In this document: positions 15,870 to 24,593 of the stretch, piece by piece
How positions within the stretch are numbered: position 1 is the stretch's first letter
How the letters are laid out: each line of letters begins with the position of its first letter
Source of the DNA: Palleronia marisminoris
GTDB taxonomy: Bacteria; Pseudomonadota; Alphaproteobacteria; Rhodobacterales; Rhodobacteraceae
NCBI RefSeq assembly: GCF_900172315.1
Contig: NZ_FWFV01000013.1
Span: 1-63,001, forward strand
DNA: 63,001 bases
Direction of reading: 5' to 3'
Notes under the pieces: generated by a model
Databases searched by the model: none
Told to the model about the DNA's origin: nothing
Seen by the model: only the letters and a program-made list of their open reading frames with translations
Position numbers and translations under genes: made by a program

Positions 15870-17729
15870 CTAACCTCGCTCGTGGAAATGATCGTAGATC
15901 TTCTCGGCCAGCCCCGCGCTGATTCCGTCGACGGCCTTCAGGTCGGCCAGAGCCGCGCGTCCCACCGCCTTGGCCGACCCGAAATGGGACAGCAAGGCAC
16001 GCTTGCGGGTGGCGCCGACGCCCTCGATCTCGTCCAGCGGGTTCGCGCCCATGGACTTGGCGCGCTTGGCCCGGTGGGTGCCAATCGCAAACCGGTGCGC
16101 CTCGTCGCGCATCCGTTGAACGAAGTAGAGCACCGGGTCGTTGTGGCGCAGCGCGAAAGGGCGGTGGCCGGTCCGGTGGAACTCTTCCTTGCCCGCATCC
16201 CGGTCCAGGCCCTTGGCGACCCCGACCATGGCGATGTCCTCAACCCCCATCTCCTTCATGATCGACCGAACCGCGCTGACCTGCCCCGCGCCGCCGTCGA
16301 TCAGCAGAAGGTCGGGCCACATGCCCTTCTCGCGCTCGGGGTCTTCCTTCAGCAACCGCTTGAAGCGGCGCTTCAGCACCTCTTTCATCATGCCGAAATC
16401 GTCGCCGGGCGTCAGGTCGTCGCCGCGGATGTTGAACTTGCGGTACTGGCTTTTCAGGAAACCTTCGGACCCCGCCACGATCATCGCGCCGACAGCGTTC
16501 GTGCCCTGGATGTGGCTGTTGTCGTAAACCTCGATCCGCTCGGGGCGGCTGTCGAGGTCGAACGCCTCGGCCAGACCGTCGAGCAGCTTTCCTTGCGTCG
16601 CCGTCTCGCTCATCTTCCGCGCCAGCGACTCGCGGGCGTTGCGCAGGGCGCCTGCGACGAGGTCCTTCTTCTCGCCGCGCAGGGGGACGAGGATCTGCAC
16701 CTTTCGGCCCGCCTTTTGCGACAGGGCGCTCTCCATCAGCTCGGTCTCTTCGATGTCGTCCGAGAGAAGAAGCATCCGCGGCGGCTCCTTGTTCTCGTAG
16801 AACTGGCCGACGAAGCCGGCGAGAATTTCGGCCGGTTCGGCGCCCGAGCCGGTCTTGGGATAGTAGTCCCGGTTGCCCCAGTTCTGGTTCGCGCGGATGA
16901 AGAACACCTGCACGCAGGCCTGTCCTCCTTCCGCATGCAGCGCGATCACGTCGGCCTCGGACACGCCCGCAGGGTTGATGCCCTGGGTGCCCTGCACATG
17001 GGTCAGCGCCCGGATGCGGTCGCGCATGGCGGCGGCGCGCTCGAACTCCATCTCGGCGCTGGCCTTCTCCATCTCGGCGGCGAGCTGGCTTTGCACCTTG
17101 GTGGTGCGGCCCTGCAGGAAATCCTCGGCGTCCTTCACGCTTGAGGCGTAGTCGGCTTCCGAGATGTGGCCGACGCAGGGGCCCGAGCAGCGCTTGATCT
17201 GGTACAGCAGGCAGGGGCGCGTCCGCCCCTCAAACATGGAATCCGAGCAATTGCGCAGCAGGAATACCTTCTGCAGCTGGTTCAGTGTCCGGTTCACCGC
17301 CCCGGCGCTGGCGAAGGGGCCGTAATAGCTGCCCTTCTCCGACTTCGCGCCGCGATGCTTGCGGATCATCGGATAGGCGTGGTCCTTCGTCACCAGGATG
17401 TTCGGGAAGGACTTGTCGTCGCGAAGAAGCACGTTGTAGCGGGGCTTCAGCTGCTTGATCAGGTTCTGCTCGAGCAGCAGCGCCTCGGTCTCGGTCTTGG
17501 TCGTGAGGAACATCATCGACGCGGTTTCCGAGATCATCCGCGCGATCCGGGGCGAGTGCTGCGGCGACGGACGCGAGTAGTTCGACACGCGCGCCTTCAG
17601 GTTGCGCGCCTTGCCGACGTAAAGCACCTCCTGCATCTCGCCCAGCATCCGGTAGACGCCCGGCGAGCCGTCGAGCGTCTTGAGGTAGGACTGGATGCAG
17701 GCATGTCCGCGAAGGGGCGCGTCGCTCAT
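15870..17729 (-). CDS. uvrC: UvrC, excinuclease ABC subunit C
   Basis: 619 aa, nucleotide excision repair nuclease that makes both incisions with UvrA/UvrB. Domains in order: GIY-YIG nuclease at about 22-60 ([18 protein letters not shown]), Cys-rich region near 160-185 ([15 protein letters not shown]), UVR/UvrB-binding motif near 205-240, C-terminal RNase-H-like endonuclease with [15 protein letters not shown] and [10 protein letters not shown], and a tandem helix-hairpin-helix at about 560-615. The length is normal. It is preceded by a 274-bp AT-richer spacer. Confidence 0.97.
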   Translation of the reverse strand: MSDAPLRGHACIQSYLKTLDGSPGVYRMLGEMQEVLYVGKARNLKARVSNYSRPSPQHSPRIARMISETASMMFLTTKTETEALLLEQNLIKQLKPRYNVLLRDDKSFPNILVTKDHAYPMIRKHRGAKSEKGSYYGPFASAGAVNRTLNQLQKVFLLRNCSDSMFEGRTRPCLLYQIKRCSGPCVGHISEADYASSVKDAEDFLQGRTTKVQSQLAAEMEKASAEMEFERAAAMRDRIRALTHVQGTQGINPAGVSEADVIALHAEGGQACVQVFFIRANQNWGNRDYYPKTGSGAEPAEILAGFVGQFYENKEPPRMLLLSDDIEETELMESALSQKAGRKVQILVPLRGEKKDLVAGALRNARESLARKMSETATQGKLLDGLAEAFDLDSRPERIEVYDNSHIQGTNAVGAMIVAGSEGFLKSQYRKFNIRGDDLTPGDDFGMMKEVLKRRFKRLLKEDPEREKGMWPDLLLIDGGAGQVSAVRSIMKEMGVEDIAMVGVAKGLDRDAGKEEFHRTGHRPFALRHNDPVLYFVQRMRDEAHRFAIGTHRAKRAKSMGANPLDEIEGVGATRKRALLSHFGSAKAVGRAALADLKAVDGISAGLAEKIYDHFHERG

Positions 17730-17790
17730 CGGATCACATCACGTTGGGAAACAGGCGGAAAATATGGGGTGCGGGGGCCAGTGAAAACCC

Positions 17791-17823
17791 CTCCCCACAT
17801 TCTGGGGATAAGTCTGTGGGGAA
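17791..17823 (-). other. Cluster of DnaA-box-like sequences upstream of uvrC
   Basis: On the minus strand, 17823-17815 reads TTCCCCACA (7/9 to TTATCCACA), 17811-17803 reads TTATCCCCA (8/9), and the plus strand at 17791-17799 reads CTCCCCACA (6/9). The outer CCCCACA/TGTGGGG arms also form an inverted repeat. An AT-richer stretch (about 17830-17925) follows. The arrangement is reminiscent of DnaA boxes beside an unwinding element, but the count is small and it may simply be a regulatory site for uvrC. Confidence 0.35.
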
Positions 17824-17862
17824 CCACCGGGAAAATGGAAAATTTCATTGCGCCTCCGCCAT

Positions 17863-17947
17863 TTGGGCGGTTTGCCCAAAATTTGCGCATCCATTCAAAT
17901 CACTGATTTTACATCATTAATCAGAACCTGCGTCATGGAAGTGTCAA
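17863..17947 (-). promoter_or_regulatory. Possible uvrC promoter and leader with competing hairpins
   Basis: On the minus strand a perfect -35-like TTGACA lies at 17947-17942; no equally good -10 is seen at 17 nt. An inverted repeat CTGATT/AATCAG (17903-17908, 17919-17924, 10-nt spacer) follows, then two mutually exclusive hairpins that share the GCCC: TTTGGGC-GCCCAAA at about 17863-17881, and CCGCC-GGCGG just downstream. It could be an operator plus leader for uvrC. No T run follows, so no terminator is claimed. Confidence 0.3.
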
Positions 17948-18003
17948 ATTGCCCGCCTAGGCGACAGAATCATGACGGGCGTGGAGAAGTGACGCAGGGG
18001 CAG

Positions 18004-18780
18004 CTATTCTACGCCCAGAACATCGGGCGTTCTCCAGCCCAGGTGCTGGCCGCCATCCACGCAAAGCAGCTGTCCCGTGACCCCCGGCGCATCGAGGAAG
18101 TAGCTCAGCGCCGCGCAGATCTCGTCGGGGTTGGCGCCCCGCTTCAGAACCGTGTTCGCTCGCTGCCGAGTGAAGTGCTCGGCGGACTGACGGGTGCCCT
18201 GCAGCGTCGGCCCGGGACCGATGGCATTGACCCGGATGGCGGGGGCGAGGGCCTGAGCGGCGGTCTTCGTGAAGGCCCACAGCCCCATCTTGGCGATGGT
18301 ATAGGTCATGAACTCGGGCGTGAGCTTCTGGACCCGCTGATCCACCATGTTGACCACGAGCGCATGGGCCACGGGCTCGCCGGCCTCGTCCGTCCCGGCC
18401 TCGGGGGCTTGTTCGGCGAAGGCCTGCGTCAGCACGAAGGGCGCGCGAAGGTTCGAGCCGATGTGCCTGTCCCAGCTATCTTTCGTGGCGGAGCGAATCG
18501 TGTCGTATTCGAAGATCGACGCGTTGTTGATCAGGACCGTCAGCGGTCCGTCCAGCGCGTCGGCGGCCCGACCGATCAGTGCCGCGGTCGCAGCCTCGTC
18601 CAGCAGGTCGGCCTGGAGCGGGACTCCCCTGCGACCCACGGAGGCAAGGTCCGCGGCGACCGCCTCGGCCCCGTCGGCAGAGCTGTTGTAGTGTACCGCG
18701 ACGTCATGGCCGCGCGACCCCAGGTACAGTGCCATGGCGCGCCCCAGCCGCGCGCCGCCGCCAGTGACGAGAGCCCTCAT
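18004..18780 (-). CDS. SDR-family oxidoreductase, pteridine-reductase-like
   Basis: 258 aa Rossmann-fold short-chain dehydrogenase. The N-terminal cofactor motif is VTGGGARLGRAMA (residues 5-17), of the T-G-x3-R-x-G kind seen in pteridine reductases and FolM. There is an NNAS motif at about 85, a catalytic Tyr-x3-Lys (YTIAK) at about 157-161, and a C-terminal CVDGGQHLGW. A role in reducing a pterin such as dihydromonapterin is plausible, not shown. The ATG overlaps the stop of the antiporter gene (ATGA), so they are co-translated. Confidence 0.85.
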   Translation of the reverse strand: MRALVTGGGARLGRAMALYLGSRGHDVAVHYNSSADGAEAVAADLASVGRRGVPLQADLLDEAATAALIGRAADALDGPLTVLINNASIFEYDTIRSATKDSWDRHIGSNLRAPFVLTQAFAEQAPEAGTDEAGEPVAHALVVNMVDQRVQKLTPEFMTYTIAKMGLWAFTKTAAQALAPAIRVNAIGPGPTLQGTRQSAEHFTRQRANTVLKRGANPDEICAALSYFLDAPGVTGQLLCVDGGQHLGWRTPDVLGVE

Positions 18781-19712
18781 GGCGCAACCACCCACCACAT
18801 GTAGAAGGCGTAGAGCAGGCACAGCCCGGCGCCCACGAGGCGCCCCATCTTCAGTCTGGTGAAGATGAACGGCGCGAGCACGACCGACGCGCCCAGCATC
18901 ACCCACAGGTCGAGCCGCAGGAAGGACGGGCCGACCGGGATCTCTCCGAACAAGGCAGCGACGCCGATGATCGCCAGCAGGTTGAACAGGTTCGAACCCA
19001 GCACATTGCCTAGCGCCACGTCCGCCTGATCCTTGCGCGCGGCGGCCAGCGTGGTGGCAAGCTCGGGCAGGGACGTCCCCAGCGCCACCAGCGTCAGGCC
19101 GATCACCGCCTCGGAAATGCCCATGGCCATGGCGATCTCGCGCGCGCTGTCGATCAGGACGTGCGCGCCGATCGGCAGCCCGATGAGCCCTACGACCAGG
19201 AAGAACAGGATGCGCGGCCAGCCCAGGTTGGCATCGGCGCCCTCGAGATCCTCGGGACGGACGCGCGACCTCATGCCCTCGCGGAACTGGTCGGTCAGGA
19301 TGACCGCCAGCACCGCCAACAGGACCAGCCCGGTCATCCAGTTGAACGGAGCCGCGACCAGCGCCAGAACGATGAAGAGGACGGTGGCCGCCATCATCAC
19401 CAGGTAGCTTTTCTGGACCGAAACCTGCGACGTATCGAACATGTAGAACAGTGCCGGCAGGCCGAGGACCAGCAGCACGTTCGCGGTGTTGGACCCGACC
19501 ACGTTGCCCAGCGCGATTCCCGGCACGTCCGACAGCACCGCATCGACCGAGATCAGCATTTCGGGTGCCGAGGTCCCGAAGGCCACCACCGTCAGCGACA
19601 CGACGAAGGCAGGGATGCCGACGCGCAGCGACAGGTTGACCGCGCCTTTCACCAGCGCGTTGCCGGCGATCAGAAGGATCACCAGGCCGACAATGGCGAG
19701 CAGGAAGTTCAT
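18777..19712 (-). CDS. Calcium/sodium antiporter, CaCA family (YrbG-like)
   Basis: 311 aa with about ten membrane helices in two inverted halves. Each half carries the alpha-repeat cation site: SLTVVAFGTSAPEMLIS with GNVVGSNTANV in the first, and GLTLVALGTSLPELATT with GNVLGSNLFNL in the second. Such proteins exchange cytosolic Ca2+ for Na+ or H+. It is the middle gene of a minus-strand run that starts with sppA and the zinc-ribbon protein; the antiporter start follows the zinc-ribbon stop by 1 bp. Confidence 0.93.
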   Translation of the reverse strand: MNFLLAIVGLVILLIAGNALVKGAVNLSLRVGIPAFVVSLTVVAFGTSAPEMLISVDAVLSDVPGIALGNVVGSNTANVLLVLGLPALFYMFDTSQVSVQKSYLVMMAATVLFIVLALVAAPFNWMTGLVLLAVLAVILTDQFREGMRSRVRPEDLEGADANLGWPRILFFLVVGLIGLPIGAHVLIDSAREIAMAMGISEAVIGLTLVALGTSLPELATTLAAARKDQADVALGNVLGSNLFNLLAIIGVAALFGEIPVGPSFLRLDLWVMLGASVVLAPFIFTRLKMGRLVGAGLCLLYAFYMWWVVAP

Positions 19713-19713
19713 C

Positions 19714-19872
19714 TCAACCCTTCCCGCAGCTGCACGGCTTCGAGCCGATCCGGTAGCGGCCGCACCCGTCGCATTTCATCGAGCCGAGCTTCTTCTGCCC
19801 CGGGAAGCGCAGGCGTCCGAACATGGCCAGCACGACCATGCCGATCAGGAACAGCGTGACGATCTTGATCAT
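19714..19872 (-). CDS. 52-residue membrane protein with a zinc-ribbon tail
   Basis: A short gene easy to miss. The ATG at 19872 overlaps the stop of the S49 peptidase gene (TGATG) and the TGA at 19716-19714 lies 1 bp before the antiporter start. The product has one hydrophobic helix (about residues 2-20), a basic linker (PGQKKLGSMK) and a C-terminal CDGCGRYRIGSKPCSCGKG, giving CxxC...CxC, a probable zinc-binding site. Tight coupling on both sides is the main support. Function is unknown; it could help the peptidase in membrane quality control. Confidence 0.75.
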   Translation of the reverse strand: MIKIVTLFLIGMVVLAMFGRLRFPGQKKLGSMKCDGCGRYRIGSKPCSCGKG

Positions 19873-20669
19873 CACAGCCCGAACCGCGCCCAGGCCGCGT
19901 GATCCTCGACGCCCGCAACCGCCTCGGCGGCCATCGCGCGGCCGAACCGGCTGAGGAAGGGGCGCTTCTGCTTGTAGCTGGTGAAGCGGACGTCCTTGCC
20001 GAACCTCTCTTTCATCATCGGGACGAGGTGCCCGATCCCGTCCACCAGCCCCATGTCGGCCGCGCGCTTGCCGACCCAGAACTCGCCCGTGAACAGCCGC
20101 GGATCCTCGGCCAGCTTGGCGCCCCTGCGCCCACGGACCTGATCCTTGAAGTTGTCGTGGATCTGCGTCTGCAGCTCTTTGAGACGCTCGACATCCTCGT
20201 CCCTTTCGGGGCGGAAGGGGTCGAGCATGCTCTTGCTTTCGCCCGCCGTGTAGACGCGCCGCTCGATCCCGTAGCGGCCGATGAACTTGTCGAAGCCGAA
20301 CCCGGCCGAGATCACCCCGATGGAGCCGACGATCGAATTCGGGTCAGCGTAGATTTCGTCCGCCGCCGTGGCCAGCCAGTAGCCGCCAGAGGCCGCGACG
20401 TCCTCGACGAAGGCATAGACGGGGATGCCGCGCTCGTCGGCCAGGCGCCGGATGCGCGCGGCGATCAGCGAGGACTGCACCGGCGAGCCGCCGGGCGAGT
20501 TCAGCAGAAGCGCCACCGCGGCGGGCTTGCCGCGGCGGAACGCCTTCTCGATCATCGGCGCGAGGGTGATGTCGTTGAGCCGGGCGGGATTGCCGGAGGC
20601 GATGATCCCCTGAAGGCGGATCACCGCGATCAGGGGCTTGCGGGACATGAATGGCAGACGAAGTTGCAT
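19872..20669 (-). CDS. S49-family signal-peptide-peptidase-like membrane serine protease (SppA/SohB type)
   Basis: 265 aa, single-domain S49 peptidase. The Ser/Lys dyad is visible: Ser in VAASGGYW at about 94 and Lys in AGESKSML at about 146. LLLNSPGGSP near 55-64 and NSIVGSIGVI are family motifs. The hydrophobic N-terminus is weak, so it may be cytosolic-face or loosely attached. It probably degrades signal peptides or other membrane fragments. It leads a run with the zinc-ribbon protein, the CaCA antiporter and the SDR. Confidence 0.9.
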   Translation of the reverse strand: MQLRLPFMSRKPLIAVIRLQGIIASGNPARLNDITLAPMIEKAFRRGKPAAVALLLNSPGGSPVQSSLIAARIRRLADERGIPVYAFVEDVAASGGYWLATAADEIYADPNSIVGSIGVISAGFGFDKFIGRYGIERRVYTAGESKSMLDPFRPERDEDVERLKELQTQIHDNFKDQVRGRRGAKLAEDPRLFTGEFWVGKRAADMGLVDGIGHLVPMMKERFGKDVRFTSYKQKRPFLSRFGRAMAAEAVAGVEDHAAWARFGL

Positions 20670-20716
20670 GAGCCCCTATCTAGCGACGATCGCGCGAAAG
20701 ATAACCCGCAAGGCGG

Positions 20717-21478
20717 TCAGTCGCGGATCCGCCATCCGGTGCGGAAGATCCAGCCGATGAAGGCAAGGCAGGTGGCGGTAAACCCGATGATTGCGAGGAT
20801 CGACCAGCCCACCGACACGTCGGACATGCCGAAGAACGACCACCGGAACCCCGAGACGAGGTAGACCACCGGGTTGAACAGGCTGATCGTCTCCCACACG
20901 CCGGGCAGCATCGAGATGGAATAGAACGTGCCCCCGAGGAAGATCAGCGGCTGGACAAGCAGCAGCGGAACAAGCTGGAGCTGCTCGAAATTCGTGGCCC
21001 AGATGCCGACGATGAACCCCATCAGGCTGAAGGACAGGCAGGTCAGCACCAGGAACACCATCATCCAGACCGGATGCTGGATGTCGAGATCCACGAACAG
21101 GTACGCCGTCGCCAGGATGATCAGGCCGATCAACAGCGACTTGGTCGCCGCCGCAAAGACGTAGCCCGCCGTGATCTCGAGGAACGAAGCGGGCGCTGAC
21201 AGAAGCTCGTAGATCGAGCCAACGAATTTCGGGAAGTAGATGCCGAACGACGCGTTCGAGATCGACTGCGTGATGACTGTCAGCATGATGAGGCCCGGCA
21301 CGATGAACGCGCCGTAGCTGACGCCCTCGACCTCTTCGATCCGGCTGCCGATGGCGGCGCCGAACACGACGAAGTAAAGCGAGGTCGACAGCACGGGCGA
21401 CACCACCGTCTGCGTCATCGTGCGGAAGGCGCGCGACATCTCGTAGCGGTAGATGGCCCAGATCGCGTAAAGGTTCAC
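20717..21478 (-). CDS. ABC-2 type exporter permease
   Basis: 253 aa with six hydrophobic segments and ABC-2 permease features ([53 protein letters not shown]). The start is GTG, overlapping the stop of the ATPase gene (GTGA). With that ATPase it forms a two-gene exporter; the substrate is not evident (drug, lipid or polysaccharide). Confidence 0.9.
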   Translation of the reverse strand: MNLYAIWAIYRYEMSRAFRTMTQTVVSPVLSTSLYFVVFGAAIGSRIEEVEGVSYGAFIVPGLIMLTVITQSISNASFGIYFPKFVGSIYELLSAPASFLEITAGYVFAAATKSLLIGLIILATAYLFVDLDIQHPVWMMVFLVLTCLSFSLMGFIVGIWATNFEQLQLVPLLLVQPLIFLGGTFYSISMLPGVWETISLFNPVVYLVSGFRWSFFGMSDVSVGWSILAIIGFTATCLAFIGWIFRTGWRIRD

Positions 21479-22407
21479 GTCCGATCCTCCCCTGCCGTGA
21501 GATCGACGAAAATATCCTCGAGCGAGGATTGCTCGGTCCGCACGTCACGCACCTTGTAGCCGCGCTCGCGCAGGCCGGTCAGCAACCGGGTGATCCCCGT
21601 CCCGTCGCCCCCGGGGTCGTAGGTATAGGTCAGCTCGCGCCCCGCCTCGCCCAGCTCCAGCGGGGTGTCGTCCATCCCCTCCGGCAGGTGCGCCGCCGGC
21701 TCCGTCAGTTCGATGACCAGCCGCTTGCGCCCCAGCTCGCGCATCAGCGCCGCCTTGTCGCGCACCAGCTTGATCTCGCCGCCCGAGATGATGCCGATGC
21801 GATCGGCCATCGCCTCGGCCTCTTCGATGTAATGCGTCGTCAGAATGACGGTCACGCCATGCGCCCGCAGCTCGGCCACGGTGCTCCACATCTCCTTGCG
21901 CAGGCCCACATCAACGCCCGCGGTCGGCTCGTCGAGGAACAGCACCTTCGGCTCGTGACTCAGCGCCTTGGCGATCAGGACCCGCCGTTTCATGCCTCCC
22001 GACAGCGCCCGGATCTGCACGTCGCGCTTGTCCCACAGCGACAGCGAGCGCAGCACGCGTTCGATATGCTCGGCACCGCCACGCTTGCCGAAGAGGCCGC
22101 GCGTGAATCGCACCGTGTTCATCACCGTCTCGAAGGGCTGCAGGTTGATCTCCTGCGGGACGAGGCCGATCAGCGCGCGCGCCTTGCGGTAGTCGCGGAC
22201 ATTGTCGTGCCCGCCCACCACCACATGCCCCGCCGTGATCGAGGCCATGCCGCAGATGCACGAGATCAGCGTCGTCTTGCCCGCGCCGTTCGGCCCCAGC
22301 AGCGCGAGGATCTCGCCCTCTTCGATCTCGAGGTCCACGTCCTTGAGGGCATGGACGCCGCCCTCGTAGCGCTTGGACAGGTTCTTGACTGAGACGATGG
22401 CGGACAT
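21475..22407 (-). CDS. ABC exporter ATP-binding protein
   Basis: 310 aa. Walker A is GPNGAGKTT at about 39-47, the signature LSGGMKRR at about 140, Walker [10 protein letters not shown] shortly after, and the H-loop [11 protein letters not shown]-terminal extension (about 230-310) is typical of ABC-2 drug/daunorubicin-type ATPases. The ATG at 22407 has GGAGGG just upstream; the frame stays open far upstream, antisense to the flavoprotein gene, and that part is not real. Confidence 0.93.
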   Translation of the reverse strand: MSAIVSVKNLSKRYEGGVHALKDVDLEIEEGEILALLGPNGAGKTTLISCICGMASITAGHVVVGGHDNVRDYRKARALIGLVPQEINLQPFETVMNTVRFTRGLFGKRGGAEHIERVLRSLSLWDKRDVQIRALSGGMKRRVLIAKALSHEPKVLFLDEPTAGVDVGLRKEMWSTVAELRAHGVTVILTTHYIEEAEAMADRIGIISGGEIKLVRDKAALMRELGRKRLVIELTEPAAHLPEGMDDTPLELGEAGRELTYTYDPGGDGTGITRLLTGLRERGYKVRDVRTEQSSLEDIFVDLTAGEDRT

Positions 22408-22506
22408 GGACCCTCCGGGTTTCGGAGGCGAACCTAGCAGGTGGTGCGCGAAGGGGAAGCCGCGAAGGCTTTGCGCTACCGCACAGGTGCAGGCTACACC
22501 GCGCGC

Positions 22507-23655
22507 ATGAAGATCGACGCACTCGTGGTGGGCGCAGGGCCCGCGGGCCTCGTGGCGGCCGAGGAACTGGGCCGCGCCGGCGCCCGCGTGCTGGTGGCCG
22601 AGCGCATGCCCTCGCCCGCGCGTAAGTTCCTGATGGCGGGCAAGTCGGGGCTGAACCTGACCAAGGACGAGGACCCCGCGCTGATCGCCGCCGCCTACGG
22701 GGCCGGTGCGGGGCCGGTGCCGCGGATCGTCGGCGCCTTCGGACCTGCAGAGATTCGCGCCTGGGCCGAGGGTCTGGGACAGCCGCTTTTCACCGGCTCG
22801 ACCGGTCGGGTGTTTCCGGTGGCGATGAAGGCCTCGCCCCTGCTGCGGGCGTGGCTGACCCGGCTCGACGGCTTCGGCGTGCAGCTTCGCACGCGTTGGC
22901 ACTGGACCGGCGACGGCTTCGACACACCCGAGGGGCCGGTCCGAGTCGACGCACGGGCGACGGTGCTCGCGATGGGTGGGGCAAGCTGGCGGCGGCTCGG
23001 CTCGGACGGCGCATGGGCCGTGCACCTCGCAGCCACGGGGCTGCCGGTCGCGCTGTTCCAGCCCGCCAATGCGGGGCTGTCGGTCGCGTGGTCCAATCAT
23101 ATGTCCCCGCTTTTCGGTGCGCCGGTGAAGAATGTCGCGCTTCTGACGGGCGATGTAGAGGCGCGCGGCGAGTTCGTGATCGCGCGCACCGGCCTCGAAG
23201 GGGGCGGCATCTATGCCGTCAGCCGGGCGGTGCGCGAGGGGGCTCCGCTGGCGCTGGACCTCAAGCCCGACCTGACCGAAGCCGAAATCCGCGCCCGCCT
23301 TGCCCGCGCGAAAGGCAGCCTCGGCAACCGCCTGCGCAAGCTGGGGCTCGACCCGGCGCAGCGGGCGTTGCTCATGGAATTCGCCCGCCCCCTGCCCGAC
23401 GACCTTGCCCCCCTGATCAAGCGCCTGCCGGTCCCGCATGAGGGCCTGCGCCCGCTCGACGAGGCGATCTCGACCGCCGGAGGGCTGATGTGGGACGCGC
23501 TGGACGTCGACCTGATGCTGAAGGACCGCCCCGGCACCTTCGCCTGCGGCGAGATGCTGGACTGGGAGGCACCCACGGGCGGCTACCTGCTGACCGCCTG
23601 CCTCGCCACCGGACGTCATGCCGGTCAGGCGGCCGCGCGCTTCCTCGGCCTCTGA
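22507..23655 (+). CDS. NAD(P)/FAD-dependent oxidoreductase, HI0933-like (PP_4765-type flavoprotein)
   Basis: 382 aa. The N-terminal FAD-binding motif is VVGAGPAGLVAAEELGRAGARVLVAE (residues 7-32, GxGxxG), followed by the family's KFLMAGKSGLNLT and, near the C-terminus, FACGEMLDWEAPTGGYLL. This matches uncharacterised flavoproteins of the HI0933/TIGR03862 kind; the reaction is unknown. The ATG at 22507 begins the Rossmann strand; 22 extra upstream codons are open but overlap the divergent promoter region of the exporter genes. Confidence 0.85.
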   Translation: MKIDALVVGAGPAGLVAAEELGRAGARVLVAERMPSPARKFLMAGKSGLNLTKDEDPALIAAAYGAGAGPVPRIVGAFGPAEIRAWAEGLGQPLFTGSTGRVFPVAMKASPLLRAWLTRLDGFGVQLRTRWHWTGDGFDTPEGPVRVDARATVLAMGGASWRRLGSDGAWAVHLAATGLPVALFQPANAGLSVAWSNHMSPLFGAPVKNVALLTGDVEARGEFVIARTGLEGGGIYAVSRAVREGAPLALDLKPDLTEAEIRARLARAKGSLGNRLRKLGLDPAQRALLMEFARPLPDDLAPLIKRLPVPHEGLRPLDEAISTAGGLMWDALDVDLMLKDRPGTFACGEMLDWEAPTGGYLLTACLATGRHAGQAAARFLGL

Positions 23656-23723
23656 CCGCCCTTCCCCCCGCGCTAACGCGACGCTATGCGAAGCGCGCCC
23701 AGACCTGACCCGGAGCCCGCGCC

Positions 23724-24593
23724 ATGCATGTCGCCACCCTGATCGCCGCCGACCGCCTCGACCCTGCGTTCGTCGATGCGCTGCGCAACGCCTGGGGCGG
23801 CGGTGACGCGGTCTGGCTCGACCCCGCCCGTGCCGCGGAGTTCCTGATGGAGACACCTCCCGCCAACCTCTGGGAGGTCTGGGACGAGGCGCAGAAGCTC
23901 GGCATCGACCTGGCGGTGCAGAAGGCCGACGGGCGTCGCAAGGACGTGCTGCTCGCCGACATGGACTCGACCATGATCCGGCAGGAATGCATCGACGAAC
24001 TGGCCGAGATCGCCGGCGTCGGCGCCCGCGTGAAGGAGATCACCGCCCGCGCGATGAACGGCGAGCTGGATTTCGAGGGCGCCCTGCGCGAGCGGGTCGG
24101 CCTGCTCGAGGGGCTCGAGGCTGCCGTGATCGACCAGGTATGGACCGAGCGCATCACCCTCACCCCCGGCGGGCGCGAACTGATCGCGACCATGCGCGCG
24201 AATGGCGGATACTGCGCGCTGGTGTCGGGCGGGTTCACCCAGTTCACGCAGCGCGTCGCCGCGGCGCTGAGCTTCGACGAGCACCGCGCAAACACGCTGA
24301 TCGACGTGGACGGACGGCTGACCGGTCAAGTCGCCGAGCCGATCCTGGGCCGCGAGGCCAAGATCGCCGCGTTGCGCGAGGTCTGCGCGGCGCGGGGCGT
24401 CGGCCTCCAGCGGGCGATGGCGGTGGGTGACGGAGCGAACGACCTCGGGATGCTGGGCCTCGCCGGGGCGGGCGTCGCGCTGCATGCCAAGCCGGTCGTC
24501 GCGGCCGAGGTCGACCTGCGGATCAACCACGGCGATCTCACCGCGCTCCTGTTCCTGCAGGGATACTCTCGCGACGAATTCGCGCCGGCCTAG
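23724..24593 (+). CDS. serB: SerB, phosphoserine phosphatase
   Basis: 289 aa HAD-family enzyme for the last step of serine synthesis. The catalytic motif I is LADMDSTMI with nucleophile Asp 79 and acid Asp 81; motif II is SGGFT near 170; motif III/IV is MAVGDGANDLGML near 232. The N-terminal 70 residues form the small domain common in bacterial SerB. It converges on the asparaginase gene, sharing 4 bp at the stops. Confidence 0.95.
   Translation: MHVATLIAADRLDPAFVDALRNAWGGGDAVWLDPARAAEFLMETPPANLWEVWDEAQKLGIDLAVQKADGRRKDVLLADMDSTMIRQECIDELAEIAGVGARVKEITARAMNGELDFEGALRERVGLLEGLEAAVIDQVWTERITLTPGGRELIATMRANGGYCALVSGGFTQFTQRVAAALSFDEHRANTLIDVDGRLTGQVAEPILGREAKIAALREVCAARGVGLQRAMAVGDGANDLGMLGLAGAGVALHAKPVVAAEVDLRINHGDLTALLFLQGYSRDEFAPA

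Noticed and set aside
22408-23856. Upstream extension of the ABC ATPase frame over the flavoprotein gene
   Set aside because: The start at 22407 has a good ribosome site and Walker A follows at the normal distance; the extension is low-complexity antisense.
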